From NCBI GenBank assembly GCA_018389105.1, contig JACATO010000052.1:124001-188000 (forward strand): DNA of 64,000 nt, in the 5' to 3' direction. Position numbers and translations under genes: made by a program. Below are positions 41,006-56,000 of the stretch, one piece after another. Numbering within the stretch: the stretch's first letter is position 1; every line of letters begins with the position of its first letter. The DNA is from Nautilus pompilius. Taxonomy: Eukaryota; Mollusca; Cephalopoda; Nautilida; Nautilidae. The notes beneath the pieces are model-generated. The model did no database searches, was not told where the DNA came from, and worked only from the letters and a program-made list of their open reading frames with translations.

Positions 41006-44000
41006 GACAGGCAGTAAGCAATCTGTTATTTTTAATACATAAAGGGTGACCTGTAAGTTCCTTCACTCCTACTTTATACACATCCAGTGGATTATGTGGG
41101 CATCTTAGTTATTGGTGCACCTTGAGACATTCTCCTAAGCTGGGCTGTATTGTTATGACACATTCACCTTTATGTAGCTCCACAGTGGTTAGATATGGAC
41201 TTTATGGATGCTACTTTAGTGGTGCTAATGATATATCAGATCCTCAGTCTATCCACCAGTTCAGAAAGGTGTCATTTAATCCTTTCCCCAGCTGGGAAAA
41301 CTGGCTGAGTGAGCACTGGTGAGTAATTTAGCAATCACTTTAGCTTGTATCACACACTGGTCCACATTATCATTTTCTCTGTATATTATATATATATATA
41401 TAGAGAGAGAGAGAGTTTTGTTTTCTTGTGAAACTGACTTATGTGACCAAGTTGGATTTATCTAGTGCGTTATCTACCTACATGATGAAATCTGACACTG
41501 AATCCTTCTGGTGATATGGAAGTCTCAAGTATTCATCTCTTGGATCGCTCATCATTTAGTTGGTCAGACAATGATGGAGAGACATTGGATGGAGAGAGTG
41601 ATAACAAGTTTGTCATCTGCAGCTGATCAACAGTGCCCACATTTTTCTCAATCTGTCAACTTGAAGATTTATGTCCCTAATGATCCAGCCCAGTAGATTT
41701 CTTCATGAGTTGATACCAGAAGAGTTCTTCCACCACATGGCTAAGGAAACTAACTGCTACATTGGACAGACCTTGAGGGAGGCAGGCAGAGCTGACAATA
41801 CCTGGACAGACCACCACTACCAGAGAGATGAGAGCTTTTCCTGGCAGTAAATATCATCCTGGTTGGGTTGCCATTCTACAGCATCCATTGAGGATTTTGA
41901 AGAATGATAGACTTAGTGTTAGAAGTAATGACATCGGGGAGATTGAAGAAATTGAATCAGTATTGACACATCTGTGACAACAATCGGGTTATCTAGCTTT
42001 ACATTTTTGAGTTTCTGCACTATAGATCAAATTTTTTCTTTTATTTTCTGGACACCATGTTTTTTGGCATATATGCAAATAGGTTAATTTTCCCATTTTT
42101 CTTTTCTTTATTCATAGATAAGTTGATTTGTAGTATAACAGAAGTCTAGATCAACTGTGGTGGTTAGCCAAATTTTCAACCTGTCAGAACATTGTGTCAA
42201 ATCATCCTTGACCATATCACATTGCTGTCTATGGTACTTCCAGGCTTGTGAATATTAGTGAGCTGTTTATGCATATCGTTGAACTATTTTGTGGGCCAAT
42301 CTTTTGGATAAATGGGGTATTTTCAACTGTTGTTATCAGTCCTGGTATTGAAAGTCTGGTGACTATTTCTAGTCTCTGCATGACATCAGTGATCATCAGG
42401 TGATCCCATGTCATTTGCGTTCTCTTGAATTGCCTTTTTTAAAAAGCCAAATATGTCAGTTTTATCTATATTCAACATTTATTTAATTTTGAAATATTAC
42501 AGCACAATAAAATTCAGAAATTCATCTTCAGCTTAGTCTCAAGTTATGTGACAATTGGAGTTCACAACTACTGGAAGGTCAAAAGTTTGGCTGTTCTCTG
42601 ATTGTATAACACTACACACCTTCCGATTGGGAAACCACCATGATGAATACTGTATACCAGTGAATAAAGATGAATGTAAAGACCAACAGTAAGGCAGAAA
42701 ATGATTTTATTTCTCAAATTTTCCTATTATATATATGAAACACTATATCAAATTTAAACAAACAATTCCATAAAACTGGCTTAATCAGCTCTGGTAATTA
42801 TATTTACTTAAATTAGTTTTGTTTACACTGCATCATAATAAGAGTTTGGTTATGAATAAAAGCAGATGTTAATGCTAAACTGATTGGCAGAAATTTAATT
42901 TTTGAAAGAACTAATTATCGAGCACTGTCTCATAACACATTAAATCTGGTTACAGTTCACTGCCCCTCAATCGTTCAGCATATGAGAAACTGCCAAATTT
43001 TTCATCTTTATCTGAATGGAAGAGCAGCAAGCTCTGTGGTCATACCAGGTGAGATGTTATCATTCTCAGCCTTCATGTCATTGCCTCCCTCGAGCTTTAC
43101 TGGCCTGCTGGTGATCTCTGCTTTAAGAAAGCCATTCACAAAGACCAACTGAGGTGCACTGTTCCATGCATCCTTAATCCATTGTGCAACCTCAACATAG
43201 GATGCATACTGCATACATCCCTTGGTGAAACTTTTCTGGGTTCAGCCTTGAAATGACTATTAATAGAAATGCCCAGTGGCTGCACAGTTTAATCTCTCCC
43301 CCCCCCCCAGGTATGATGCCTAACAACTTCTGGTAGTTTTCACTTTAGCCTTAGTCTAATCACTTAATGGGTGTGTGTAGAATCTGTGATAAGCATTGAT
43401 TTCTTGATGAGGAAAAATTTACCAGACTGATGCATCCCATTATCTTATTGTCCATTTAAAATCATCACTGTGGCAACTTCTCACCATCAGCAAAACAACC
43501 ACAGACTTTGACCAATGCTCCTAAATGTAACAGTCTCTTCTTTGGTCTCAACAGTTTATTTCATTGGGATGTTAACAGCACTTTATCCATATTGATCACA
43601 TTCAAATGTTCCTCCTGGATCTTTGTCTGCACAAACTCTTAGAAATTGTCTTAACTTCTCCTGTCCACATGAACTTGAAGCAACATGATGAATCACCTCT
43701 GAAACTGTCAACTTCCAAATTAGTGTGGTTTGTTTGGTCTTTGGTCTCAGCTGTGCAGCACCAAGTGTTGGATTAGTACATATTCATCCAACTTATTGAG
43801 TTGCAGCTGCGATTTTCCTTCTTAGTTTTCTTTGTAGTTCATACACCAGTCCCTAAAACATTTGTTGATATTGTATTTCCTGTGCTTGGCCATATTACCA
43901 CTATTTTCTTCAGCGAACTTAACCTTCAGTTTAAAAGCTGTCATGTACAATTGCATGACTTTACAGGAGAAATTTTGGGATGAGGCAGAGGATTTGTTGT

Positions 44001-44012
44001 GGGTATTTATAT

Positions 44013-44044
<32 letters not shown>

Positions 44045-47000
44045 ATTATAGTTTAAAAGGATAGATAGAATAGAACACAATTGGTGAGCACACACACACA
44101 CGTTATATTGGATAATTTTGCATGCTTCACCTAATTGGTAAATGTTCTGGGCAGTAATTTTTGTTGCCTTTTATAAATTAAAAAAGAACAGTTTATTACA
44201 GAAAAAAGTCATTTTTTATTCTTTGTTAAAGCAATTTCAGTTACACTATTCATAGATAAGTCAATTTGGAGTATAAGTTGAAGTCTAGACTTTTGGTTTG
44301 GGGGGATGGGTATTTACTTATATTGCGAAAAATATGGTATTTCCTTTTCGTTTGGATTACTGAACTGTGTGCCAAGCCTTGTGCTATTTGAGTTATTCTA
44401 TGACTAAATGTTTTTTAATCAGGTAAGTACATTTTGTGTGGCCATTCTAGAAATTCTCTGAATTTGCACATATGAAATTTGATGACCAGGAAAGGGTTAA
44501 CAGGCTGTAGATCGCTGATGCATAATGTGCTAGTGCATAGCACTTTTCCATTGGAAGGTATGTCATGTGCAGTCTGGCATACTGACAAATTCTTCTTCCT
44601 GTGATGTTGTATTGTGGTACAAGGGACAGACAGACAATGTTCAGCTGATCTTTTCAGCACTGACTTTTGGGTGGCTAAATAATAGTGGCTGCACATGTGA
44701 TAAAGCATACTGTCTTTCTTCCAGATCAAGGAAGCTCCTTAATGAAACCTACGATGATTTTCTTTTCCCAGACACTAACAGATGTTTTAGTGTTGTGGCT
44801 TGTGAAATCTTTGTGAATTTCAATTGAATATCTGTAATTGTTTCACTAGTGTTGGTTCTTTCGTGAACATGGGAGCTCCAATTATCCTTTGTTAACTGAA
44901 ATAAGAGAACCAATATTAGATAGTGGTGAAGGGACATATAGTCACTCTTCTTCACTACTTTTTGAAAGCTGTTCATTGTGTTGGTTTTTTTTTCTAGGAA
45001 ATTCTAAAACCATCAAATGAAAGCGGAAGCATTGACCAATCAGTTTTATCATTATTGACCTCACTGGACCGCTGTGTGCTGTGGCTGTCATTAATTAGCA
45101 TGCAAGCATTTCACCAGCTTCCTGAGCAGCTATATGATCCAGAAAATTCAATTCCAGACAAAATAGTCTGTAAGGTTTGTATCTGTGGCCAGTAGCAAGG
45201 CTGGAAATCAAGTGGCTTCTTAAGCCGAATAAATATTAGTTTAAATTGTGCTGTCATTATTTGAAAAGAAAATATGCATTTTATTACTTTTTTTTTTTTT
45301 AATATTCTCAACTAATTTGTTTCAGAGACTTGATATAAAGATGTTTTTTATAACTTTTTCTTGCAGTAACCTTTTTTTTTGTTTGTTTTCCATGTGCAAT
45401 ATCTTTTTATTTAATGCTAATTAAAACTTAGGCAAATCAGGCTTTTTAATTGAGTCTGAAATCAGTCCAAATATGCTTTTAATATTCAAAAGAATTATTA
45501 CTTTTAGAACTTAAATTTTCAGCAGAGTAAACTGATACATTCCTTATCAGATTTAAAAAAAAAAAAAAAAAAAACCTTTAACGTCTCACTACTGTGTGTG
45601 TGTTTGTGCTTGGTATGTTTTCAGACCAAAGTCAAAATTCTTTGGTTCGGGCAGGAACCAGTATTGAATTATGATGGATTGTTGAGACTTTTTAAAGAAG
45701 CTCTGAAATGTTGTGTGACAGACCAAGAAGAAAATGACCAGACTGGGGTTGAACTTTTGTACCACAACATGATAGATTTTTTGAAAAGCCAGACCAGGTG
45801 AATTTTACCTACCAATTCTTGCAAGACATTAACTTTGATTTGTGTATTCAAATCAGATGCTGCAGAAGAAATGTTAACATGACAAATAAATCATTACTTC
45901 TGCATTTTAAAACTAGACTTTAGTTTTTTATCCTACTTTGTGCACGTTACATTTATGATTTATAATAACTTATTAAGTTTAATAATAACATGTTGACTTG
46001 GAACATAAAATAACATTCGCTACTCATATACTAGTGGTTTGGACATCAGTTTTGCCTATGTAAGTTTAATGATTAAAAAAATCTTGATTCTGGCTAATAT
46101 AAAGCCTCAAAGCTATTAAAGTTTATAAGTTTTCAGGAAATTGTCATTGCATTGTGATTTTCACTTGTATAGATTTAAATTCTGATTTGTGATTGTCCTG
46201 TTTTGTTAATTTTATATTTAGTATCATAATGAATGATTTTTTTTTAACCAAATAAATAAGAACAGCTGAAAAGATTGTAACAAAACATTGAATGTAAAAA
46301 TATATGTACTGAATTCATCCATGTATTAATGATATTTCAAAACCCAACTTTTTGTAATAGGGATATCCCTTAGATTTCTTCTTAAAATTAAAAGAATTAA
46401 CTTTATCGATAGTATATTGATTGTCAGGGTTTTGAAATGTATAAGTTTAGTTAGCATTGTTTAATTATATAGACCATTCTCTATTGGTTTTCTTAAAATC
46501 AATTTGGTCTTTTTCATAGTTGGGAAGAAGCACTAAATCTATGCCGAGAAGTTTTAGAAACCAAGCCAATGTTTATAGATATGTGGCTATCTGCTGCTGA
46601 ACTGTACATTGAATGTGGAGCCCCTGATATTGCTCGTCAGGTAAACCTAGCAAATCTTGCTTGTTCTGTATGCTTGATGTTTTTTTCTTTTCTTTAATTA
46701 CAACGTTTTCCCAACTGATCCGTTTTGATTATGTGATGATTAATAACTCTTCACAGCTAGTTACTGCTGTTAGAACTTTGAAAAACAAATGAAATAAATA
46801 TCCTTGTTACAAATTTTATCCCATACTTGGTAGTTGATTTCTTTCATTATAAATCCTTATAAAAAAAATATGGTTTAATTTGTTTGTTCATTTAATTAAA
46901 ATCGTTTAATTATTCTGATTTCAGGTGTTTAAAGATGCTTTCAACAGCGAATTTTATTCAGCTAAATTATATTTTCGTGCTGCTAGTGCAGAGCTCTGCT

Positions 47001-50000
47001 GGGTAAGTTTTATCATTCTGATTTATGGCTTGGACAAAAATGTATAGCTTAATGGCAGAACACATACACTTCGCTCACAAATGTTGTACTCTACTTTTAT
47101 TGTCCACACCATTGCAGCCAGCCAATTAGTAACAGTGTGCAGTAACAGAATTTAACTTGAAAAAAAAAACTTGCTTTTAATATCTTGATTAATGTCAATA
47201 TTAAATATTATTATTTCCAGAACCTGGGTGGGATAAGAAAAAACCTCTACAGAAGTTTGTGCTCATTCATCCCTCATTTTATGTAAACTAATATCATTTT
47301 TGGGGGTAATTAGTATTTTTTTGGAAATGGGTCCCCTAAATAAGCTGTTAAAATAAACAAAAGTGTATGCCTGTCATTACCTAGAATAACTGGTTTACAC
47401 TTAATGTGGCTGTTTTAACTTCCGAAATTGAAATAGATATAGACCCATGCTGATACACTGAATATTGTAAACAATGGGTCATATTTTGTTACTACTAGGA
47501 GACTGTTCACAGAGCAGCAGCATGTAAATTTCTTGACTGATATAAAGGAGAATAAAAATTTCTAGGTTAGTGTGGAGAACAATTTATATATTTGAATTCC
47601 AAACTTTTGATAAATGCCAAATGCTTGCACTGTTTTAAAAAAAAGGAGAAAGAAAATAGTTTTTGTTGCTTAGACATGTACAACTTGTCGTAAGTTTGTG
47701 TTGTGTAAATTAAGCGAATAGAGAGAACTGTGTGTGAAGGGATGGGGTACTGGACCAATGTCATGCAATATTGTAGTGCATGGCAGGAAAAGTCAGTCAG
47801 GTTTCTCTCTACATGAATGAATCTTTCCAGATTACAAAAAAAAAAAGAAGAGCATTTTTCAAAAGTGATAAGAGAAAAACAAAATAAAAAGAAATTTGTA
47901 CAGATAAAAAATATTTGTAAGCTTCTTTTTTTTTAAATATTTGATTGAAAGAAAAGAAAGTTCAGTATTTTTTTTTTTCTTTTTCAATTTGAAAATTTAC
48001 CACTGGGAAGCAAAAGAAAAATAATACTTTTCCAATTTAGATTCATTTTCTGAAATAAAACTTACAACAAACTTTTTATTAATATGAAAATTTGTATATG
48101 GTATGTTTTAACTTTCAGGATATTGTATAGAAAAATAGTAGTAAATTACTACTTTTGTTCAGTTTAATTTCATGATTAGGAAAAAAACAGCACCAATGTT
48201 CTCAAATCTCCAAAAATTCTGTATATATAAATGCATGTAAATATTGTTTGCTATTTGCATATTTATAAAGTGCTAATTTGATGTATATCCAGAGAGACAC
48301 AATACTTTCTCACTGTGATTCTCTTTATAAAAAATAATTTTTTGTACCTCCCGTATAACAAGATAATCTCTCTCGTTGTCAGCATGACTTTGATAAAGCA
48401 CTGGAATACATGGAGCAGAGTGCAATAGCTTGTTTTGATTTGGACAAACAAGATCTCGATTTAGATCCCAATCTCCTCTACAGGCAAGTCTGACTTATCC
48501 TTTACCCATTTGACTGGCATATGATATGATAACTGAGTACATGGCTGCTATAGGAAGCAAGTTTAGTATTCTTTTTAGTAATTGGCTTTATTCTGATTCA
48601 TGATATAGAAGAAATTAGATTTGTAATGGATTAAAATACATTTAATTGGATGGATTTGAGCATAAAAGACTTCACTGCTGAATCAGCATTGATCTTATGT
48701 TGTACATAAATGAGAATTTTTGAATACATAGAAAAAGTAGGCTAACTGTAATCTTTAGGAATATATGTTAGAATGTTGTCTGGGTTAGTGTTATAGACGT
48801 TCAGTGAGAAATTTTTGTCTCTCTCTAGTGTTCTTCTGGACCAAACGTTGCCATTAGGTTACAAAGTACCCAGCTTTAAATCAGGAGTCACTAAAGAAAT
48901 GCTAAAGGAGCAGCAGCATGTTGTCTATCTGTGGCTTAATTACAGGTAAAATATCGCTTGAAATATTTCAGCTAAATTCATGATAGATTTTTAATTTGTT
49001 TAAAAAAATATTTTAAAATTTGAATGCTGCTTGGTGAGCTGTCTTGCCTGTGACATTTCTGCACAGGTGTAATTCAAAATGTTAATCGTAGGATTCTTGT
49101 CGTCTTGCATTTTTTGCATATTAGATTAGCGAATAAGTTGGTCAAATTAAATTCCTTAAAACTTCTGAATCTTTTAAATTAATTACCAGTGTCTGGTAGA
49201 AAAAAAAATTTTTTTTTAAAGCATTTGTATAAAAAGCAGGCAGGTAGATAAAAACTTAGAGCAAGTAGATGTAGCTGATTTTGGGTGGGGTGGAATAAGT
49301 CATTGAAAGAAATTAGCTGACAAGCTAATACTAAACAAGAGAATATTTATTTAGGAAAACATTGCAATGAGGAGCTTAAATGTCAAATTTGGAAGTAAGT
49401 CACACTAACTGAAAGTTTAGTGCACAAATTTGGGATGCATTTTCTCAAAAATATGGTCTCTGCATAGCTAATTTGATTTGTATTGAATCTGTGACTAATA
49501 ATTTAAAAAAAACTGCTGGCTAACTGCTAAAAATATTTTCATCTGTACATACATCAAAACTATATAAGCATCCGTACTAGAATAATTTGAGAACCATGTG
49601 AAATAGTGAAACAACCCAAAATACTCATCGGCATTGCAACCAAAACTGTCCAAAGAGGACTTGTAGCTAGCACCACTCAATTCTGTGATTAAAAGTTCCA
49701 TTATTATTTTTTTTTTGTCAGTTGTGGTGGTTAGATGATGAGGGAGCAAAGGAAGAGACAAAGATCTTGGTTTTATTAAAATTGATATTGTATACCATAT
49801 TACTTTGCAATTTCATGAAACTATTGCACAGTATTAACATTGAAGACATCTCTCGCACATTTTTTGTTTGGCTGACATTTGCAGAAATTGATAATACTTT
49901 GAAGCATTGTAATGCTCAATGGATTCTTCATAGGTCAAGTGGCTCAAAAGAAACCTCATTACAGATATCAGTAAAGGCTACAGAAGGTTAAGAAGCTGCA

Positions 50001-53000
50001 TGAGTGGCAGTCTCTGACAGGCTGAAATGACTAGTGACTATGAAATGAGAAATTGGCCTACTCTTCAATTTTGTTGATTATCACTTAGTTGGATACAAAA
50101 TTCCACAAATCTCCCCAGAATAACTCCGACTTCCAGCCAAATACTGACCATAAAAAAAATGAATATTTGGGTTTGTGCTTCAGCCAGTACAACAGCCAGC
50201 TGCTCAATGTAACCTTGTTATGCACTTAACAGGGATCATCTCTATTTGTTTTACTGGTCCCTGCAGTAGTCATTACAAGCAGAGTTTGAATGATAACGCA
50301 CCAACATTATACTTTCAGTCCTTTTCTTAACAGTTTTGCTTAGTCCACGAATATATATTTCTTTCTTGTCATTTGGTCCCCACTTGTATTTTTTTATATG
50401 GAGCATTGTCTTGGATGAACGTTGATCTATGAGCCTTACATAACACCATTCAGAAATCTGGCATAAGCCTATTGGTCATCTGGAGCATGCATTTCATTTT
50501 GATTGGATTGATAAAGAACTGAATGTACTTGTTAGATTGGTCATTGTGTCTGGTCAGTCATTTTATTGGTCAGCTCAGATGAATCTAAAATATGTATGGC
50601 TAAATCATCATTAGCCATAATTTGCATATCAACAAACAAAATAATTAAGAGAAACTGCTTCAGATGAAAAACCTGAATTCATATGCGGTATTTTACAAAT
50701 TAAATTAATGTTAAAAGAATTGTTTTTAAGTAACTTTATATTTCACTTGGAAGTGGAACAAACCTTAAAAGAACAATCTAATACAATAATCATTGCAAAA
50801 TTATTTTGAATAAATGTAAATTAGTTAATCCTATAAGGCCTTATAATATTTTTTCCAAGAATACTAAAAGAAACTGCAGTTCATTTGTAAATCTCCAGCT
50901 ATTATCTTTAATTCATTATTAGAAAAGGGTTTTTTTTTTTTTATTAAGGGAAAGCTGTGAATTAACATCTGTTTTTAAAAAGAATTGTAAAAGTGGTCTT
51001 TATAATTATAAGCCAATTAGTTTAATCCCAACAGTGTGAGGGTTTTAGTCTTTTTATTAAGGCTAGTTTACAAAATCTTCTAATGAAAAATATTATTTTG
51101 AGGGATTCTCAGCATCTTCTGGTAAGTTTAGGAGACTAAGTTAGTCTATGGCAAAAATCAGGTCTATGTTGCTTATTTAGATTTTAGTAAATATTTTGAT
51201 AAATCTACTAGAAAAATTAAGGGAACAGGTGTGTACCTTTGACTGTGGTTAGTTAGCATTAACTGGAGTATTATTGTCATAATAACAAGTATTTAGTGTG
51301 CCATATGATTTAGTTTTAGATCCAGGATAAATGAAATTTCTAGTGGTAATATCAAAATGGATAAAAAATTATTTTCAGAGTAGATTGGTCAGTTGTGGAA
51401 AATGGAATTTCTTGCTAAAAATATTAAATAATCAAACAGGAAATAAAGGAAATTGTAATTGTTGTCATTTGGATGACATTAAACAGGATCATATAGTTTC
51501 AGAAAATGATATAGGGGTAATTGTTAAATAAAGTCTCAAATGCAATGAGCTATGCATTTCATCTGCAAACAAACTTGGTTTGTCCATGTCTTCCATATGC
51601 CATGCAGGTGTGGAGTCTTTATTTGAGAAAGGATCTTTATTTATTAGAGAGAAAGAGCAGCATATATTTACTAGAATGTTTCTATGTCATAAGCTTATGA
51701 GTTACATATGTTTAATCTACTAAGTTTGAATTTTGGATGCTTAAGAGAAGACCTGATGAGGATTTTCAATGTGGACAGATTCATATTTTTTCAGTTATCT
51801 ATAATTACTAATACCAGGGCGGTTATATTATAAATTAGCTAAGGCTTTGGTACAGTAAGATATCAGAAAATACTTCTTTTGGTAATAAAATTGTTAATGA
51901 GTGGAATACATTACCAGCAAATATAGTTAGTGGTGATCAATTTACAAATTGCATTGGTGACTCTGTCTTGTAACTACTAAACTAAATTAAACTGTAGCAG
52001 TTTGCTTTTGCCAAATTTTTCCCTATTTGATACAGTCACCATGTTTACAACCAACAGTCAGATGTGGCACAATACAGTGATATTATCTCAAATAATCTGC
52101 CATTTTTCACCAAATTTTACCTTAAATTCAGGACACATTATACAGGAAGAGGATTTGTCATACTGTGAAAAATTACAGAACCTGGACTTGAACATACTTG
52201 GGAATATCTTAACAGAAAACTGCAAATAAAATGCCCACATCCACTTAATGTGAATGAAGTGAAGGCTGCAGTTATTTATCTATGACATACTCCAAACTAT
52301 TCAGTGCTTTTAAAAAAAAATCATCTCGTTTAATCAAGTCCAGGCACCATAAGATGCTCTTGGTGGTCCTCTCAAGTCCTAGCCTGTTTCATTGCTTTGT
52401 TATAATAAACAAGTTCACTAAAATTCCTGGGGGTCAGGTGCCCCAACTGGTTTGGTTTGTTTTCTCATTGACTGGGGAGAATATCTTCTTGGCTAGAAAT
52501 GGAGTCATTCTCCACATTGAAAATTAGATCATTTAAGCTAGTTATTAAATTTTGATGACAACTGATTTATGCTTAAAATATTATTATTATTATTATTATT
52601 ATTATCTGTCAAATATGTATTTTTAAATAGCTGTATGTTTGAGAGATCTTGTAACTACTATTTTTATAATATGGTTTGAAATTTGTCCCCTGTGTTTATG
52701 GAGGTTTCATACTTTAGACATTCTCAAGCTACTAGTAATTAGAGTAAAATGTCTCATAAAACAAAACAAAAAAACATTGGTATGTTGTTGTTTTTCTTTC
52801 TTTTTCTTGTGTATTAAGTTTACTGCTGGAATTGCAAGGAGAAAGTGCTCAAGCAGTGGAGTCTTATGAAACAGCTTTGTCAACATTTCAATCTGCAGAA
52901 GATGTTTTCAAAATCTGGCTTAGGTATGTTACTGTTGACGGTGTTTACATGTGTTCAGATAGCATTACCCAAATGATGATAGATTAGCCACTCAAGTCCT

Positions 53001-56000
53001 GTGGAATTATTGCCAGGAATGTGAATTCTTTTTAAGTAATCTGCTATTAGTTCCCATGTAAAGAACATGGAGTCTTTCAAAATATTTCAGTTTATTATAT
53101 ATTTGTATGTTGTAGAATTTTGTTATTTTTGTTTGTTTTTAAAATATGCAGAATGGATGTGCTATTTGATAATACTTTTTTTTTTAATTTGTACATTTTT
53201 ACTTTTACATTTATCAGTTACTATTATGAAATATACCACTATATATTATATTTAGGGTATCTGAAACCTGAATTTATTCGTATAACAATGAACCTGCCTA
53301 CCTTTAGTCAACAGTATAAAAAGTTAATAAAAAAAATTTTAATGCTTTCTAAAGCTTCATTATTATAGTGTTCAGATTAATTCACTTTAACTATAAAGAC
53401 TATAAACATCATTTCTTATGCTGTTTGTATGGCTACAACTATGCATAGTCTGACTAGTTCTAGAAAGTTCTGGTAAAAATTTGGTTTTGCATGGAACTTG
53501 TAGATTGATTCTTTTTTTAAAAAAAATGCCAGACTTTGATTTTAGAGTATATAGTAGTAACTGTGTTGTCTTTCAGTTACATTAGGCTTCAACACAGACA
53601 AATTGTCCAGGAAAATCATAAAGCTATTTCTGCATTTAGCAGCCTTATCATGCGATGTGTGACTTCCATGCCATCCAGACTTGAAATCCCATACAGAAGT
53701 GGTCAGTACTGGAATGATTTTACTCACCACAATGAAATTATTGAATTTTATTTAGCATGTGTAAACAGTGATCTGCAGGTGGCAGCCATTGGAAAGTTTC
53801 TGTCTTTAATGCCAAATAACATCAAGCTGATAAACAGGTTCGTACCTTTTCACATTTGATAAAATAAAAAAGTATTTATATTTAAATAGTATCTCTGATG
53901 CATCACAAAGAAGAGTAAATGAATTTTTCAACTATACAAGCTGTTTTTGTTGCTTAAATTTTTTTAAGGGTTTTAGTAAAAAAAATTTTTCAGATGCTGA
54001 ATTTGTCAGTTTCAAGATCTTGTTACTTAAGCTAATAACACTGCTTCTGTATCTCTAGTTTTTCTCAACCTCATTAGTTGGTTGTCCATTTGTTAATTGT
54101 GATTTGGGACTCCTGAGATTCAAACCATCAATTAGCCAGTATTGTCAGTCAGCTTTTTTTTATTAATGATCAGAATAAAATCCAAAAGAGTTGTGGGTTA
54201 CAATATTTCCAAAGTTTGACATAGATATACTTAATTAACATTTAAAAAAAAAAAAAACACAAAACAGTATGGAATAAAATCTTTTCGTACTTGAAGAATT
54301 ATGCAGGATGTCAGTTTGTTTGCTTGCTTTGTCTCCTAAATGCATCATTCCTTTCAAACAAAATTATCATTGCAGATTTATTTTTGCAGTTTTGGTCAGC
54401 TTATATATCTTCTATTACTTGTACTACTATAAAGTGCATAGCTGTTTCCAGGATGGATTGTCATTTAACTTCGCTGAATGGTTTGTCATGTCAAAGCTGT
54501 TGTGAAGTTATAGCAAGAATTCTATAACTGCAACATTTCTCTGACTGGGAGATCTGCCTGTTAATAATACATCTTTGATGACTTCCTGTTGACCAGACTG
54601 ATACCTGGAGTAAAAACCCATGTACTTGATCACTTTTGAAGGATGAAACACACTCACCTAACCAACTCAATCTCTGAACACAGCTTATCACTGTCCTGTT
54701 AACATACATCACCCAAGTTTTTGTTTAATTGACATTTGTATTTTATTTACTTCCTAGGGCCTGTGAATTAGCGCTGACACACAATGACATGTGGCAAGGA
54801 CGTATCTTTTGCCAGACAGGAATACATGAAAAACTGGCCAACATTTCTTTTTGGAAGAAGTATGTATGTCACCAAAATCGTCTTAAGATTGAAGTTCTAA
54901 CAAAATGTCCTGCAATTCGTAAGCGTTAATTAAAAGGGTAGTGTGTTAAAAACTGCATCTCCTTGTTTGTTAACAGTTGGTGATTTATGTCTGATAAAGG
55001 GTACGTTGACACGTGTGCTGCTGGCTGGCTGTCTGCCCAATATTAACAACTTTTTTGGTGGCGGTGACACTATTTGTCATTTTCATAAATGCTCTCCCTC
55101 CCTATTTTTAAATCTGCAGTTGATTCATTTAGATTTATTATGTCTATTGCTTTAAATGGATTATCATAACAAAGGTTGTTCTTTAGTAGGCTTCTGATAT
55201 TTTCTTTTTGTAAAGGTAATTTTTGACTTGATCTATCCTATGAAAATATCAGGTGATCAGAAAAATAGCAATTTGGTGTATAAAATCTGCTGTCCTCTTA
55301 CATAAATTTTATATGTAAAGCCTGTTGAATGAAAAATAGAATTTTAAAAACAATTGAAGGTTGATGAATCAATTATTAATCAAGAACAAAGGCATATACA
55401 TAAGTTGACAAATGTGTTCACAAACATTTGTAATCTTATGTAAGCCTACAAATATTTAAAAAGTTTATCTTGATGGAATTAACCAACTCTAAAAGAGTGG
55501 CCATGGCTACTTTGTGTTATTGTAAAAGTAAACTAAGCAAAGATTTAATATCTGCCTTTTGTAAAACTGAGATTAAGCATTTCATCATTAATATTTTCAT
55601 GGCATCTCTAGAATATAAAAAGAAACATTGTAAATATTACAATTTTTTATGGATTTGTCTGGTTGGGCTCTGATTGCTAACTTCAATTGTCCAATATTGG
55701 TTTTCTCTTATCCCAAGCAATATTTCTTGAGAATTTTAAAGATTAGATAGCAAGCTTACAGAAATATTATCTGTTTCTAATATCTTTGAGTAAATCAAAA
55801 ATAAAATGGAATTCCTGAAATTCCCAAGCTTGCAAATACTATATAGGTTAGATTTTTTTGCTTTTTTTTAAAAAAAAATATTATTAAATACTAGTATTTT
55901 CATTGCACAATAATTTTTACTGCATCACAGTTTAAAGGTCCATGGCAACATAAAATACATTTTTGGAGTATTAAAATTGACTGTCTGTTTGCAAATTATT

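Noticed and set aside
43008..43214. 68-codon minus-strand frame as a host gene
   Set aside because: It is the C-terminal piece of a pogo transposase (WIKDAWNSAP) within a broken element, not an independent gene.
54860..54929. Continuation of exon 31 to a TAA at 54929, as an alternative C-terminus
   Set aside because: The extension shows no family similarity, a good GT donor lies at 54860, and exons 32-34 join in phase and match the human C-terminus.
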